A DNA stretch of 64,000 nucleotides, taken from Bradyrhizobium sp. CSA207 (GTDB lineage Bacteria > Pseudomonadota > Alphaproteobacteria > Rhizobiales > Xanthobacteraceae). The position numbers and the translations under genes were made by a program. The notes under the pieces are model-generated. The model was not told the origin of the DNA. It ran no database searches and saw only the letters and a program-made list of their open reading frames with translations. The stretch is taken from positions 1 through 64,000 of the forward strand of contig NZ_JAACFT010000004.1 of NCBI RefSeq assembly GCF_029051685.1, given 5' to 3'. This document shows positions 23,945-33,000 of this stretch, piece by piece (the first letter of the stretch is position 1; every line of letters begins with the position of its first letter).

Positions 23945-24136
23945 CTATGATGAACGTTCGCTGATCTTTGATGAACTTGGTCCGTCTGTTCGGCGGAGCC
24001 GATCGAGGCGCCTATCTAGTTCTTCCTTCTTGGCAATGATCCTTGCGGCCAGAATCTGATCGACGTCCGTGAACAGAGTCCACAACTGATGGACGGACAT
24101 GTTCTCAAACTGCTGTCGGTAATCACGAATGTCCAA
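23945..24136 (-). CDS. H-NS-like N-terminal domain without its DNA-binding part
   Basis: The 63-residue protein starts Asp-Ile-Arg-Asp-Tyr-Arg-Gln-Gln-Phe-Glu-Asn-Met-Ser-Val and has a charged coiled-coil region (Leu-Ala-Ala-Arg-Ile-Ile-Ala-Lys-Lys-Glu-Glu-Leu-Asp). This resembles the oligomerisation half of rhizobial H-NS family proteins. The C-terminal DNA-binding motif (Tyr-Arg-Asn-Pro ... Thr-Trp-Ser-Gly-Arg-Gly in the family) is absent. It may be a truncated gene or a dominant-negative-like short form. The start is TTG. Confidence 0.5.
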   Translation of the reverse strand: MDIRDYRQQFENMSVHQLWTLFTDVDQILAARIIAKKEELDRRLDRLRRTDGPSSSKISERSS

Positions 24137-24192
24137 AGTCGCGCCCTGCTGGGGATGGGCAGCAGCTAGGAGCCCGATTCCGTACGTCGATT

Positions 24193-24396
24193 TTAGATTA
24201 TCGCGCTGCTGGCCGGGCCAACTGGGCTGCCCTCATAAATCGCCTTCCTAGTTTCGCGTGCCGCACCGAAGATTCTGCGCTCGGCCTCGGCTACTTTGTC
24301 TCGAAGATTCTCAAGTTCGAAAACTTGAGAAGCGAGTGCCTCAAAGTGTTGGCGCAGAGCGAAATGACAATCATCAAGTTGCGCACGATCATCCAT
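24193..24396 (-). CDS. Small coiled-coil protein of unknown function
   Basis: The 67-residue, mostly helical protein contains Phe-Glu-Leu-Glu-Asn-Leu-Arg-Asp-Lys-Val-Ala-Glu-Ala-Glu-Arg-Arg. AAGGGG sits before the ATG. Nothing further is recognised. Confidence 0.5.
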   Translation of the reverse strand: MDDRAQLDDCHFALRQHFEALASQVFELENLRDKVAEAERRIFGAARETRKAIYEGSPVGPASSAII

Positions 24397-24654
24397 TGCA
24401 AGCCCCTTTTATTATTGTAATGCCCCAGAAGATCCGCCGTTAGACCAGCCTCGTAGACTAGGAAAATTCGGCAATCTGGTCTGTTCGGTATTCGACATTG
24501 GCTGTCTTTTTTCCTCGGTGGAGCGCGCGAACTAGTGACCAAGGTGACCGATCACCACGGCGTGTTTGCCGCCGAGGTGGGCGAGAGATCTGCCGATTTG
24601 TAAAATACCTCGAGACGCCTATCTTTTCGCACATGCGTATGGCGTACGACCTCT

Positions 24655-25226
24655 GCCTGCGACTGCCGGCAAGCAGGTTCCAACAGGACCGGATTGGATC
24701 CATGAAGTGAAGCACGACGGCTACCGGATGCTAGTCATTCGGGAGAACGATCGCGTGCGCCTGCTTTCGCGCAATGGCACCGACTGGACGAACCGCTATC
24801 CCTGGATCGCCGAGGCTGCGCTGAAGAACCGGCAGAAGCATTTCGTGATCGATGGCGAGGCCGTACTGCTCGGGGTCGACGGCCGCTCCGACTTCAACGC
24901 CCTGCACTCGCGCAAGCACGACGAGGAGGTGCAGCTATACGTCTTCGACATTCGATGGGCGGCGATGACCTACGGTCCCTGCCCTTGCATATGCGCAAGA
25001 ACAACTTGGCCCGACTTCTGCGCGGCAAGCCGAATGGCATCACCGTTGCGCCTTTTGAGCGCGGCGAGATCGGGCCGGACCTGTTCCGCGCCGCCTGCAA
25101 TATGGGCCTTGAGGGCCTGGTCTCCAAACACAAGGATCGACCTTATCGCGCCGGCCGCTCCAGGCATTGGCTAAAATCAAGAACCGTAAACATCCCGCCA
25201 TGGAGCGGCTGATGGATTCGTTCTGA
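24655..25226 (+). pseudogene. ATP-dependent DNA ligase (LigD-like) remnant
   Basis: The first frame reads Gly-Pro-Asp-Trp-Ile-His-Glu-Val-Lys-His-Asp-Gly-Tyr-Arg with the adenylation Lys. It continues through Val-Ile-Asp-Gly-Glu-Ala-Val-Leu-Leu and Leu-Tyr-Val-Phe-Asp-Ile to about 24955. A frameshift moves the rest (Gly-Asp-Asp-Leu-Arg-Ser-Leu-Pro-Leu, Gly-Glu-Ile-Gly-Pro-Asp-Leu-Phe-Arg, Gly-Leu-Glu-Gly-Leu-Val-Ser-Lys-His) into another frame. A second shift near 25175 precedes Lys-Asn-Arg-Lys-His-Pro-Ala-Met to TGA 25224-25226. It is a dead NHEJ-type ligase gene. Confidence 0.85.
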
Positions 25227-25340
25227 TGCTGGTCGACGCGACTAGGGAGCACCGGCTTTAAGGCGAAGGAAGGCGACTCGACCTGACCATCCGCTTTCCC
25301 ATAGGTTACCGCTTTCCAGTTACAACTAGCGGGGAGCGAA

Positions 25341-25532
25341 ATGGCTGAAAAGATCGACGTCGAGGTTACCGGCAAATCGCAGTTTGAAGTCGCCTACGAC
25401 ATGGCAAGGTTCATTCTCGTCAACATGGAAAGTCGTCAGGTGAAAAGCGTAAAGCGAGAGGAGTTCTTGCATTTGGTAGCTGACTGCATCGATGCCTTGC
25501 GCGGCATCAAGGTCAAGCAGATTATCCGCTAA
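25341..25532 (+). CDS. Small conserved protein of unknown function
   Basis: The 63-residue protein (Ala-Glu-Lys-Ile-Asp-Val-Glu-Val-Thr-Gly-Lys-Ser, then Glu-Phe-Leu-His-Leu-Val-Ala-Asp-Cys-Ile) has a strong ribosome binding site, GGGGAG, before its ATG. It is soluble and alpha/beta in character. The two neighbours are ligase fragments, so it may have entered between them. Confidence 0.6.
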   Translation: MAEKIDVEVTGKSQFEVAYDMARFILVNMESRQVKSVKREEFLHLVADCIDALRGIKVKQIIR

Positions 25533-25596
25533 ATAAGGAGGGCTGGCAGCCCCCTGCAGGATCGATCCTTCCTCGGATGCTGGGGGCCTTCACTAT

Positions 25597-25720
25597 CCAG
25601 CGATTTCGAGCAAGGCGAGATCGGCCCCGACCTGTTCCGCCGCGCTTGCCTGTGGGGCCGCATCGTCTTCACGCACCGCCGTGGTTCCGGCCACGGCTCA
25701 GCAGGCCGGGCGACCGAGGG
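25597..25720 (+). pseudogene. Second DNA ligase fragment
   Basis: The translation Phe-Glu-Gln-Gly-Glu-Ile-Gly-Pro-Asp-Leu-Phe-Arg-Arg-Ala-Cys-Leu-Trp-Gly repeats the motif present at 25050-25110 in the larger ligase remnant. It then drifts out of frame. It derives from a different ligase copy, since it is not identical to the first. Confidence 0.6.
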
Positions 25721-25767
25721 TCGGCAGCAGAGCGGAAAGTGTTGTTAGGACAGCCTGAGACTAGCCT

Positions 25768-25791
25768 ATATTTCGAATATTCTAGAAATAT
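25768..25791 (+). promoter_or_regulatory. ArsR2 operator, copy 1
   Basis: The dyad ATATTTC ... GAAATAT (25768-25774 and 25785-25791) encloses TTCGAATATTCTAGAA (25772-25787). It lies 30-50 bases before the arsR2 start. A near copy lies before the next gene (26166-26181). Confidence 0.6.
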
Positions 25792-25820
25792 AGTTGACGA
25801 CGGAAGCGACCCGGCGCATG

Positions 25821-26147
25821 ATGTCGGTCATGAAGATCGATGACGCAGCATCACGCCTGGAAGCCCTGGGTAATCGGACGCGGCTTCAGATTTACCGGGC
25901 CCTGGTTCGGGCCGGACGGTCGGGCATGCCCGTCGGTCGCCTCCAGGACAAGCTGAAGATCCCGGCATCAACGCTCTCGCATCACATCAAGACTTTGGTC
26001 TCGGTCGGACTCGTCAGTCAGGTCCGGGAATCCACGACCCTGGTTTGCCATGCGAACTTCGACGCGATGCGGGGCCTGGTCGACTTCCTGGCGGCGGAGT
26101 GCTGCGCGGACGAAGCCGAATGCGGGGATAAGCGAACGGCGGCCTGA
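25821..26147 (+). CDS. arsR: ArsR family metalloregulator (second)
   Basis: The roughly 108-residue winged-helix repressor contains Leu-Glu-Ala-Leu-Gly-Asn-Arg-Thr-Arg-Leu-Gln-Ile-Tyr-Arg and Ala-Ser-Thr-Leu-Ser-His-His-Ile-Lys-Thr-Leu. Cys residues sit near the end in Ala-Glu-Cys-Cys-Ala-Asp-Glu-Ala-Glu-Cys. The Cys-Cys plus Cys arrangement suits As(III)/Sb(III) sensing. In-frame ATGs at 25794, 25818, 25821 and 25830 are possible; 25821 gives the family-like length. It is followed by the flavoprotein gene 50 bases later. Confidence 0.88.
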   Translation: MSVMKIDDAASRLEALGNRTRLQIYRALVRAGRSGMPVGRLQDKLKIPASTLSHHIKTLVSVGLVSQVRESTTLVCHANFDAMRGLVDFLAAECCADEAECGDKRTAA

Positions 26148-26165
26148 CTTTTTCGGCCTGAATTA

Positions 26166-26181
26166 TTCGATAATTCTAGAA
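26166..26181 (+). promoter_or_regulatory. ArsR2 operator, copy 2
   Basis: TTCGATAATTCTAGAA differs from copy 1 (TTCGAATATTCTAGAA) only by a swap of two central bases. It sits 17 bases before the flavoprotein start, between arsR2 and its downstream gene. Confidence 0.6.
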
Positions 26182-26197
26182 CGATAGGAAAAGCAAC

Positions 26198-27559
26198 ATG
26201 GACGATGGAAAGACGGTTGCGATCATCGGGGCAGGTCCCGTCGGCCTTGCAGCTGCCGCGCACGTGCTCGAACGCGGGATGTCGCCCATCGTGCTGGAGG
26301 CTGGGCCGGAAGCCGGGCACGCGGTCCGCCAGTGGCAGCACGTCCAGCTGTTCTCGCCATGGGAATACAATGTCGACAAAGCCGCGGCGCGCCTGCTCGC
26401 GCCGACGGGATGGAATTCGCCGGACCCGCAGTCCTATCCGACCGGCGGCGAGCTGCTCGAGCGATACCTGACGCCGCTCGCAACGCGGACGCAGCTGTGC
26501 GAAACGATCCGCACGTCGAGCCGCGTCACGGCGATCAGCCGCGTCGGTTTCGACAAGGCGAAGACGAAAGGGCGCGAGCAAGCGCCGTTTGAAATCCGCT
26601 ATCAGAACGGCAAGGGCCCCGAGGTGCTGCGCGCGGACGCCGTCATCGATGTATCCGGCACCTGGTTCTCCCCCAATCCGGCCGGCGGCAACGGTTTGCC
26701 CGCGATCGGCGAGCAAGAGCGCGCTGACCGCATCGCCTACGGTATGCCGGACGTGAGGGGTGCCGATCGTGCCCGATATGCCGGGAAGATCGTCGCCGTG
26801 CTCGGGGCCGGCCACTCGGCGGTGGGCACGCTTATCGAACTCGTCCATCTCGCCGATGAGGTGCCGGGCACGCAGCCGGTCTGGCTGTTGCGCGGCGCCG
26901 ATCCCGCGCAGGCCTTCGGCGGCGGCCGCAATGACAAGCTGGCCGCACGTGGCGAACTGGGCACTGCCTTCGCCGGGCTCGTCGCCGCCGGAAAAATCAG
27001 GGTAGAGACCGAATTCGCCGTCTCGCACCTTTCGCAATCCGAAGGCCGCCTTAGCATTTCGGCCGGCGCCTGCTGCGGGCGAAGCGTGATCGTAGACGAA
27101 TTGATCGTCGCGACGGGTTTTCGCCCCGACTTTTCGTTCTTGTCGGAGCTGCGCCTGCGGCTTGATCCGGCGATCGAAGCGCCAGTCGCCCTGGCGCCGC
27201 TCATCGATCCCAACGAGCACAGCTGCGGCACGGTTCGCCCGCACGGTGCGCGCGAGCTCGCGCATGATGAGCCGGGGTTCTACCTGGCCGGCATGAAGTC
27301 CTACGGTCGCGCGCCGACCTTTCTCATGATGACCGGCTATGAGCAGGTCCGCTCGATCGCAGCCGATATCGCCGGCGACAAGCAGGCAGCGGCAAGGGTT
27401 GAACTCGTGCTGCCCGAGACCGGCGTCTGCACGCGCGGTGGCGTCGAGACAGCCGAGGCAGGATGTCGCGGCGGGCCGGCGAGGGAGGACGCGTCGGCCT
27501 GCTGCGTCGCCGACGAAACGGCGAAGGCGTCAGGCGCTTCGGGATGTGGCTGTTCATGA
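26198..27559 (+). CDS. arsO: ArsO-like flavin-dependent monooxygenase
   Basis: The 453-residue FAD/NAD(P)H oxidoreductase has a first Rossmann motif Ile-Ile-Gly-Ala-Gly-Pro-Val-Gly (about 8-15) and Trp-Gln-His-Val-Gln-Leu-Phe-Ser-Pro-Trp. The second nucleotide motif Val-Leu-Gly-Ala-Gly-His-Ser-Ala is near 207, and a C-terminal Ala-Thr-Gly-Phe-Arg-Pro-Asp follows. The tail is Cys-rich (Cys-Cys-Val-Ala-Asp-Glu, final Gly-Cys-Gly-Cys-Ser), which suits a thiophilic metalloid. Genes of this kind directly follow arsR in many ars clusters and are called arsO. The exact reaction is not established from the sequence. Confidence 0.8.
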   Translation: MDDGKTVAIIGAGPVGLAAAAHVLERGMSPIVLEAGPEAGHAVRQWQHVQLFSPWEYNVDKAAARLLAPTGWNSPDPQSYPTGGELLERYLTPLATRTQLCETIRTSSRVTAISRVGFDKAKTKGREQAPFEIRYQNGKGPEVLRADAVIDVSGTWFSPNPAGGNGLPAIGEQERADRIAYGMPDVRGADRARYAGKIVAVLGAGHSAVGTLIELVHLADEVPGTQPVWLLRGADPAQAFGGGRNDKLAARGELGTAFAGLVAAGKIRVETEFAVSHLSQSEGRLSISAGACCGRSVIVDELIVATGFRPDFSFLSELRLRLDPAIEAPVALAPLIDPNEHSCGTVRPHGARELAHDEPGFYLAGMKSYGRAPTFLMMTGYEQVRSIAADIAGDKQAAARVELVLPETGVCTRGGVETAEAGCRGGPAREDASACCVADETAKASGASGCGCS

Positions 27560-27604
27560 AACCAGTCTTCGCGGGCTTGGTAAACGGGGCGCGCTCACGG
27601 ATGC

Positions 27605-27645
27605 TTGACCGGGATCAAGGACTGTATCTGGAGCCGGGATATGCT
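27605..27645 (+). promoter_or_regulatory. FixK/FNR-type box and promoter of the copper cluster
   Basis: TTGACCGGGATCAA (27605-27618) has the TTGA-N6-TCAA form of FNR/FixK2 sites. TATGCT at 27640-27645 is a plausible -10 box. That puts the site centre about 40-41 bases before the inferred start, the classic class II activating position. The first gene of the cluster starts at 27686. Confidence 0.6.
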
Positions 27646-27685
27646 AGTCAGGCTCTGTCCCGGTCCGAGAGGTAAGTAGTTAACG

Positions 27686-28054
27686 ATGCGGTTCGTCCGT
27701 ACCATCCTGGCATTCGCGATTGCCGTCTCGCTGGCGATGCTGCCGGTCGGCACATCGGCTGCGAGCCTCGCAATGGCGTCGGATGACATGCAAACCAGCA
27801 TGCACATGAGCGGCGACGCCGCCATGTCGATGGACGAGTGCTGCCCGGACGACATGAAGGGAACGAACTCCCTCGCCGGCAGCTACAAATGCGGAATGGG
27901 TTTTTGCTGCGCCGGTGGGATGCTCGCGCTGGACGACGTCAGGGCCCTTGATTTCGTGTTTCTCGCCATCCCCGCGAGCAAGGTCGCCATTCCCGCCGAT
28001 CAGGTCGTCTCCGTCCGCGGCGGCAGTCCTCCCTTCCGACCTCCTCGAGTCTGA
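27686..28054 (+). CDS. Small exported Met/Cys/His-containing protein, likely copper-related
   Basis: The 122-residue protein has a signal peptide (residues 1-26), then a Met/His-rich stretch (Asp-Met-Gln-Thr-Ser-Met-His-Met-Ser-Gly-Asp). Cys pairs follow in Glu-Cys-Cys-Pro-Asp and Lys-Cys-Gly-Met-Gly-Phe-Cys-Cys. Such residues favour Cu(I) or Ag(I). It is first in the efflux cluster behind the FixK-type box. A periplasmic metal-capturing role is inferred; I do not recognise a named family. Confidence 0.7.
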   Translation: MRFVRTILAFAIAVSLAMLPVGTSAASLAMASDDMQTSMHMSGDAAMSMDECCPDDMKGTNSLAGSYKCGMGFCCAGGMLALDDVRALDFVFLAIPASKVAIPADQVVSVRGGSPPFRPPRV

Positions 28055-28153
28055 TCTCGCAAGACGCGACGCGCGCAGCACATCTGCGTGCGACGACGAC
28101 TGACGTGCGCGCTGACAGCGCCACGGCCGAGACCAGATCATGAGGAAAAATCG

Positions 28154-28546
28154 ATGCTTTCGAAACTGAGCACCGCGGCTGTTGCCGCCACCCTTTCGCT
28201 CGTCGCTTCTGCTGCCATGGCGGGCGCCGGTGACTATGCCTTCGAGCCGGTCAATCCGGAGCTGAAAAAGGGCGACGACGTTACGCTCGCCGTTCGCCTG
28301 ACCAACAAGCAGACCGGCAAGACGGTGCCGGACGCGGTCATCTTCAAGACGCGCGTCGACATGGCTCCGGACGGCATGGCCGAGATGGAGTCCGCGGTCG
28401 CACCGCTGCCGTCGAAGGAGCCCGGCGTCTACGCATTCAAGACCGATTTGCCGATGGCCGGCCGCTATCAGGTCACGCTGTCCGCGAAGGTCCAGGGCGA
28501 AGCCGAGACCGTCATCGGCAAGGTGATCGTCAAGGCAACCAAGTGA
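28154..28546 (+). CDS. FixH/YtkA-like exported protein
   Basis: The 130-residue protein has a signal peptide ending in Ala-Met-Ala-Gly-Ala. Its immunoglobulin-like domain contains Leu-Lys-Lys-Gly-Asp-Asp-Val-Thr-Leu-Ala-Val-Arg-Leu, Thr-Arg-Val-Asp-Met-Ala-Pro-Asp-Gly-Met and Met-Ala-Gly-Arg-Tyr-Gln-Val. This is the YtkA/FixH-like pattern, with Met residues where copper-handling relatives have ligands. It lies between the Met/Cys-rich protein and cusB. ATG 28154 starts the signal peptide. Confidence 0.8.
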   Translation: MLSKLSTAAVAATLSLVASAAMAGAGDYAFEPVNPELKKGDDVTLAVRLTNKQTGKTVPDAVIFKTRVDMAPDGMAEMESAVAPLPSKEPGVYAFKTDLPMAGRYQVTLSAKVQGEAETVIGKVIVKATK

Positions 28547-28628
28547 TCGTTCGGGCGCCGCCCGACGGCGCCCGATATTCCCTTTCTTCATTCATATGGA
28601 CGCGCTCCTGGGCGCGCGGATACACGTC

Positions 28629-30053
28629 ATGAAAATGCGTCTGCTGACGGCTCTCACGCTGAGCGGTGCCTTGGCTCTCGGCGCCACCTGGCATGCGAAC
28701 GGTGGGCTCTGGCCGGCTCATGCCGAGGCAACAACGGCTGCGGCAGCCGCGGAGCGAACGCCGCTGTACTACCGCGATCGGAGCGGCGCGCCGCTGTGGT
28801 CGGCCGATCCGAAGACGGACGAGCGCGGCCGCGATTACCTGCCGGTCTACGACGACGACGAGCAAATGGTCTCGCAGCCTGCGAAGCCGAAGCAGCAGGC
28901 CGGCTCGCCCCGCAAGATCCTGTACTACCGCAATCCGATGGGCCTGCCCGATACCTCGCCGGTCCCGAAGAAGGACCCGATGGGGATGGACTACGTCCCG
29001 GTGTACGAAGGCGATGATGCAGACGACGGCACCGTGAAGCTTTCGCCCGGCAAGATCCAGCGCACCGGAGTGAAATCCGAGCCCGTCGAGCATCGCAGCA
29101 TCCGCGTCGCTGTGAAGGCGCCCGGTACGATTCAGCTCGACGAGCGCCGCATATCCGTGATCGCCATGCGCGCCGAAAGCTTCGTCCAGAAGGTCGCCGA
29201 CGTGACGACGGGGACCCGCGTCAGGGCTGGCCAGCCCCTGATGGAGATTTACAGTTCGGCCGTCGCATCCGCCGCCGCCGAATATCTCGCGACGATCACC
29301 TCCAAGACCGTCGGCGGCGTCGAACTCTACGGCCGGGGCTCACGGCAACGGCTGGTCAATCTCGACGTTCCGGAGCCGATCATCGCGGAGATGGAGAAGA
29401 CGCGGAGCGCCCCGGTCACCGTCCACTGGTCGGCGCCGCGCGACGGTATCGTGCTCGAGCGCAACGCGATCGAGGGCATGCGGGCCAACCCGGGCGACGT
29501 GCTGTTCCGCATCGCGGACATTTCGGTGGTCTGGGCCCTGGTCGACATCGCCGAACGCGATCTCGGCAACATCGCGGTTGGCCAGGCTGTGGCGGTCCGC
29601 GCGCGCAGTTTTTCCGGCCGAGCCTTCACGGGAAAGATCGCCGTCGTCTATCCGCAGGTGAACCGTGACACGCGGACCATTCGCGTCCGCATCGAATTGT
29701 CAAATCCGGACGGGTTGCTGCTTCCTGACATGTATGTCGATGCCGACATCGACACCGCCGATTCGGCGCCTGTGCTGGCTGTGCCCGACAGTTCGGTGCT
29801 CGACACCGGCACGCGCCAGGCCGTGCTGGTCGACAAGGGGGAAGGGCGCTTCGAGCCGCGGGAGGTGAAGCTCGGCCGGCGGGGCGGCGGCTACATCGAG
29901 GTTCGGGAGGGCCTTGCGAATGGCGAGGCGGTGGTCACCTCGGCCAATTTCCTGATCGATGCGGAAAGCAATTTGAAAGCCGCGCTAAAGGGTTTCGCGG
30001 GCGCGGCGCCGCAGGCTTCCGACGTCGCCCAAGCGATGGGAGAGCACAAATGA
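28629..30053 (+). CDS. cusB: RND efflux periplasmic adaptor, CusB-like
   Basis: The roughly 474-residue membrane-fusion protein has an N-terminal hydrophobic anchor and two heavy-metal-binding repeats. These are Tyr-Tyr-Arg-Asp-Arg-Ser-Gly with Asp-Tyr-Leu-Pro-Val-Tyr (about 40-72), and Leu-Tyr-Tyr-Arg-Asn-Pro-Met-Gly with Asp-Pro-Met-Gly-Met-Asp-Tyr-Val-Pro-Val-Tyr (about 96-130). Barrel-sandwich and beta-barrel domains follow. CusB passes Cu(I)/Ag(I) to CusA across the periplasm. Its stop overlaps the cusA start by 4 bases. The two metal-binding repeats have diverged, the first lacking the Met pair. The start is the ATG at 28629; one 33 bases upstream is possible. Confidence 0.88.
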   Translation: MKMRLLTALTLSGALALGATWHANGGLWPAHAEATTAAAAAERTPLYYRDRSGAPLWSADPKTDERGRDYLPVYDDDEQMVSQPAKPKQQAGSPRKILYYRNPMGLPDTSPVPKKDPMGMDYVPVYEGDDADDGTVKLSPGKIQRTGVKSEPVEHRSIRVAVKAPGTIQLDERRISVIAMRAESFVQKVADVTTGTRVRAGQPLMEIYSSAVASAAAEYLATITSKTVGGVELYGRGSRQRLVNLDVPEPIIAEMEKTRSAPVTVHWSAPRDGIVLERNAIEGMRANPGDVLFRIADISVVWALVDIAERDLGNIAVGQAVAVRARSFSGRAFTGKIAVVYPQVNRDTRTIRVRIELSNPDGLLLPDMYVDADIDTADSAPVLAVPDSSVLDTGTRQAVLVDKGEGRFEPREVKLGRRGGGYIEVREGLANGEAVVTSANFLIDAESNLKAALKGFAGAAPQASDVAQAMGEHK

Positions 30054-33000
30054 TCGCCCGCATCATCGCCTGGTCGGCTCGCAACCTGCTGCTGGTGCTG
30101 TTCGGTACCGGTTTTGCGGCCGCGGCAGGCCTGTACGCGCTGATCCACCTTCCGCTTGATGCGATCCCGGACCTGTCGGACACGCAGGTGATCGTCTACA
30201 CGGAGTATCCCGGCCAGGCGCCGCAGGTGATCGAGGATCAGGTCACCTATCCGCTGGCCACCGCCATGCTGACGGTGCCGAAGTCCAAGGTCGTGCGCGG
30301 GTTCTCCTTCTTCGGGGTCTCGTTCGTCTACGTGATCTTCGAGGACGGCACCGACATCTACTGGGCGCGTTCGCGCGTTATGGAATTTCTCAACGGCGCG
30401 ACTTCGCGGCTTCCCGCCGGCGTGACGCCGACCATCGGTCCGGACGCCACCGGGGTCGGCTGGGTCTACCAATACGCGGTGGTCTCCAAGGAATTGAATC
30501 TCGCCGACACCCGCACGATCCAGGACTGGAATCTCAAGTTCGCGCTGGCCAAGGCCGAAGGCGTTGCCGAGGTCGCCAGCATCGGCGGTTTCGTCAAGCA
30601 GTACAACGTCATCCTCGACCCGCAGCGGATGCGCGACCGCGGCATCAGCATGCAAAAGATCCGCGAGGCCATCCGCGCCAGCAACGCCGATGTCGGCGGG
30701 CGAACGGTGGAGCTGTCGGAGTTCGAATACGTCATCCGCGGCAAGGGCTACATCAAAGGCATCAACGATCTCGGCAACATCGTGCTCAAGACCAGCAACG
30801 GCACGCCCGTGCTGCTGCGCGACGTCGCCCGGGTGGAGCTCGGTCCCGACGAGCGGCGGGGCATCGCGGAACTGAACGGCGAGGGCGAGGTCGCAAGCGG
30901 AATCGTGCTGCAGCGGTTCGGCCTCAACGCGCTCGACGTGATCGAGAACGTCAAGAAGCGGTTCGCGGAGATCGCGAGCAGCCTGCCAAAATCGGTCGAG
31001 ATCGTACCGGTCTATGACCGGTCGAACCTGATCTATGCGGCCATCGATACGCTCAAGCACACGCTGGTCGAAGAGAGCATCGTCGTCGGGCTGGTCTGCA
31101 TCGTCTTCCTGCTGCATGTCCGCAGCGCGCTGGTCGCGATCCTGATGCTGCCGGTGGGCGTGCTGATGGCGTTCGGGGCCATGAAGCTGCTCGGGCTCGG
31201 GTCCAACATCATGAGCCTCGGCGGAATCGCGATCGCCATCGGCGCCATGGTGGACGCGGCGATCGTCATGATCGAGAACGCCCACAAGCATCTCGAGCGT
31301 GCCAGGCCCGACCAGTCCCGTGTCCAGGTCCTGATAGACGCCGCCTCGGAGGTTGGCCCGGCGCTGTTCTTCAGCCTGCTGATCATCACGGTCTCGTTCA
31401 TGCCGATCTTCACGCTAGAATCGCAGGAAGGGCGGCTGTTCAGCCCCCTGGCGTTCACGAAGACCTTCTCGATGGCCGCTGCGGCCCTGCTATCCGTCAC
31501 CCTGGTACCGGCGCTCATGGTGATCTTCGTCCGCGGCAGGATTGTCCCCGAGCACAAGAACTTCATCAACCGCTTCCTGATCTGGATCTACCGTCCCGTG
31601 ATCAAGGGCGTGCTGCGCGCCAAGACGCTGGTGATCCTCATCTCCGTTGCCGTGCTCGCCGTCTCGATCTGGCCGGCCCGCCAGCTCGGTACCGAGTTCA
31701 TGCCGTCGTTGAACGAGGGGACGCTGCTCTACATGCCGACGACCCTGCCGGGCATCTCGGTAACGAAGGCGGCCGAACTGATGCAGATCCAGGACCGGAT
31801 CGTCAAGTCGTTCCCTGAAGTCGCATCCGTCTACGGAAAGGCGGGGCGGGCGGCCACGGCAACCGACCCGGCGCCGACGGAGATGTTCGAGACGGTCGTC
31901 AATCTCAAGCCAAAGGAGCATTGGCGCCCCGGCGTCACCATCGACAGCCTTATCGCGGAGATGGACAAGGCGCTGCAATTCCCAGGTGTCTCCAATGCCT
32001 GGACCATGCCGATCAAGGCGCGCATCGACATGCTGTCGACCGGCATCCGCACGCCGATCGGCGTCAAGGTGATGGGCACGGATTTGGTCGAGATCGATCG
32101 GCTGGCCAAACAGATCGAGCGGGTGATCAAGACCGTCCCCGGCACCTCGTCGGCCTATGCCGAGCGTGGGATCGGCGGCTACTATCTGGAGATCGCACCG
32201 GATCGCGAGGCGCTGGCGCGTTATGGCGTTCTGATCCAGGACGTCCAGGACACCATCGCAGCGGCCCTTGGCGGCCAGACGGTCACCACGACGGTTGAAG
32301 GCCGGCAGCGGTTCACGGTGAACATGCGCTACCCGCGCGATCTGCGCGACAATCCGAAGGCCATTGCCAGCGATATCCTGGTGCCGATGCCGGCGGGCGG
32401 CGCCGTGCCTCTCGGGGAGCTCGCCACGGTCGAGCCGGCGCGGGGACCGACGTCGATCCGGACGGAGAACGGTCAGCTTGCGACCTACATCTACGTCGAC
32501 ATTCGCGATCGCGACATCGGAAGCTACGTCGCCGACGCGCAGGCCGCGGTCACCCAGAGCATCCAGTTTCCCGCCGGATATTACGTCGTCTGGAGCGGCC
32601 AATACGAATATATGCAGCGTGCGGCAGCCCGCCTGAAGATCGTGGTGCCGGTGACGCTCACGATCATCTTCCTGCTGCTTTATCTGAACTTCAGGGCGAT
32701 AACCGAGACCCTGATCGTGATGCTGTCGCTGCCGTTCGCCCTGGTCGGGGGCATCTGGATGATGTGGTGGCTCGGCTTCAATCTGTCCGTCGCCGTCGCT
32801 GTCGGCTTCATTGCGCTCGCCGGCGTCGCCGCCGAGACTGGCGTCGTGATGCTGATCTACCTTGAGCAAGCTCTTGCCGAGCTGAAAGCGAAACGAACTG
32901 CGGTGGGTCGGCCCCTCACGCGCCAGGACCTGCACGATGCCATCATGGAAGGCGCGGTCGAACGTGTCCGCCCCAAGATGATGACGGTGGTCGCCATCAT

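Noticed and set aside
29891..31291. A 466-codon minus-strand open frame over cusB/cusA
   Set aside because: Low-complexity acidic/His-rich translation, antisense to cusA with full RND motifs.
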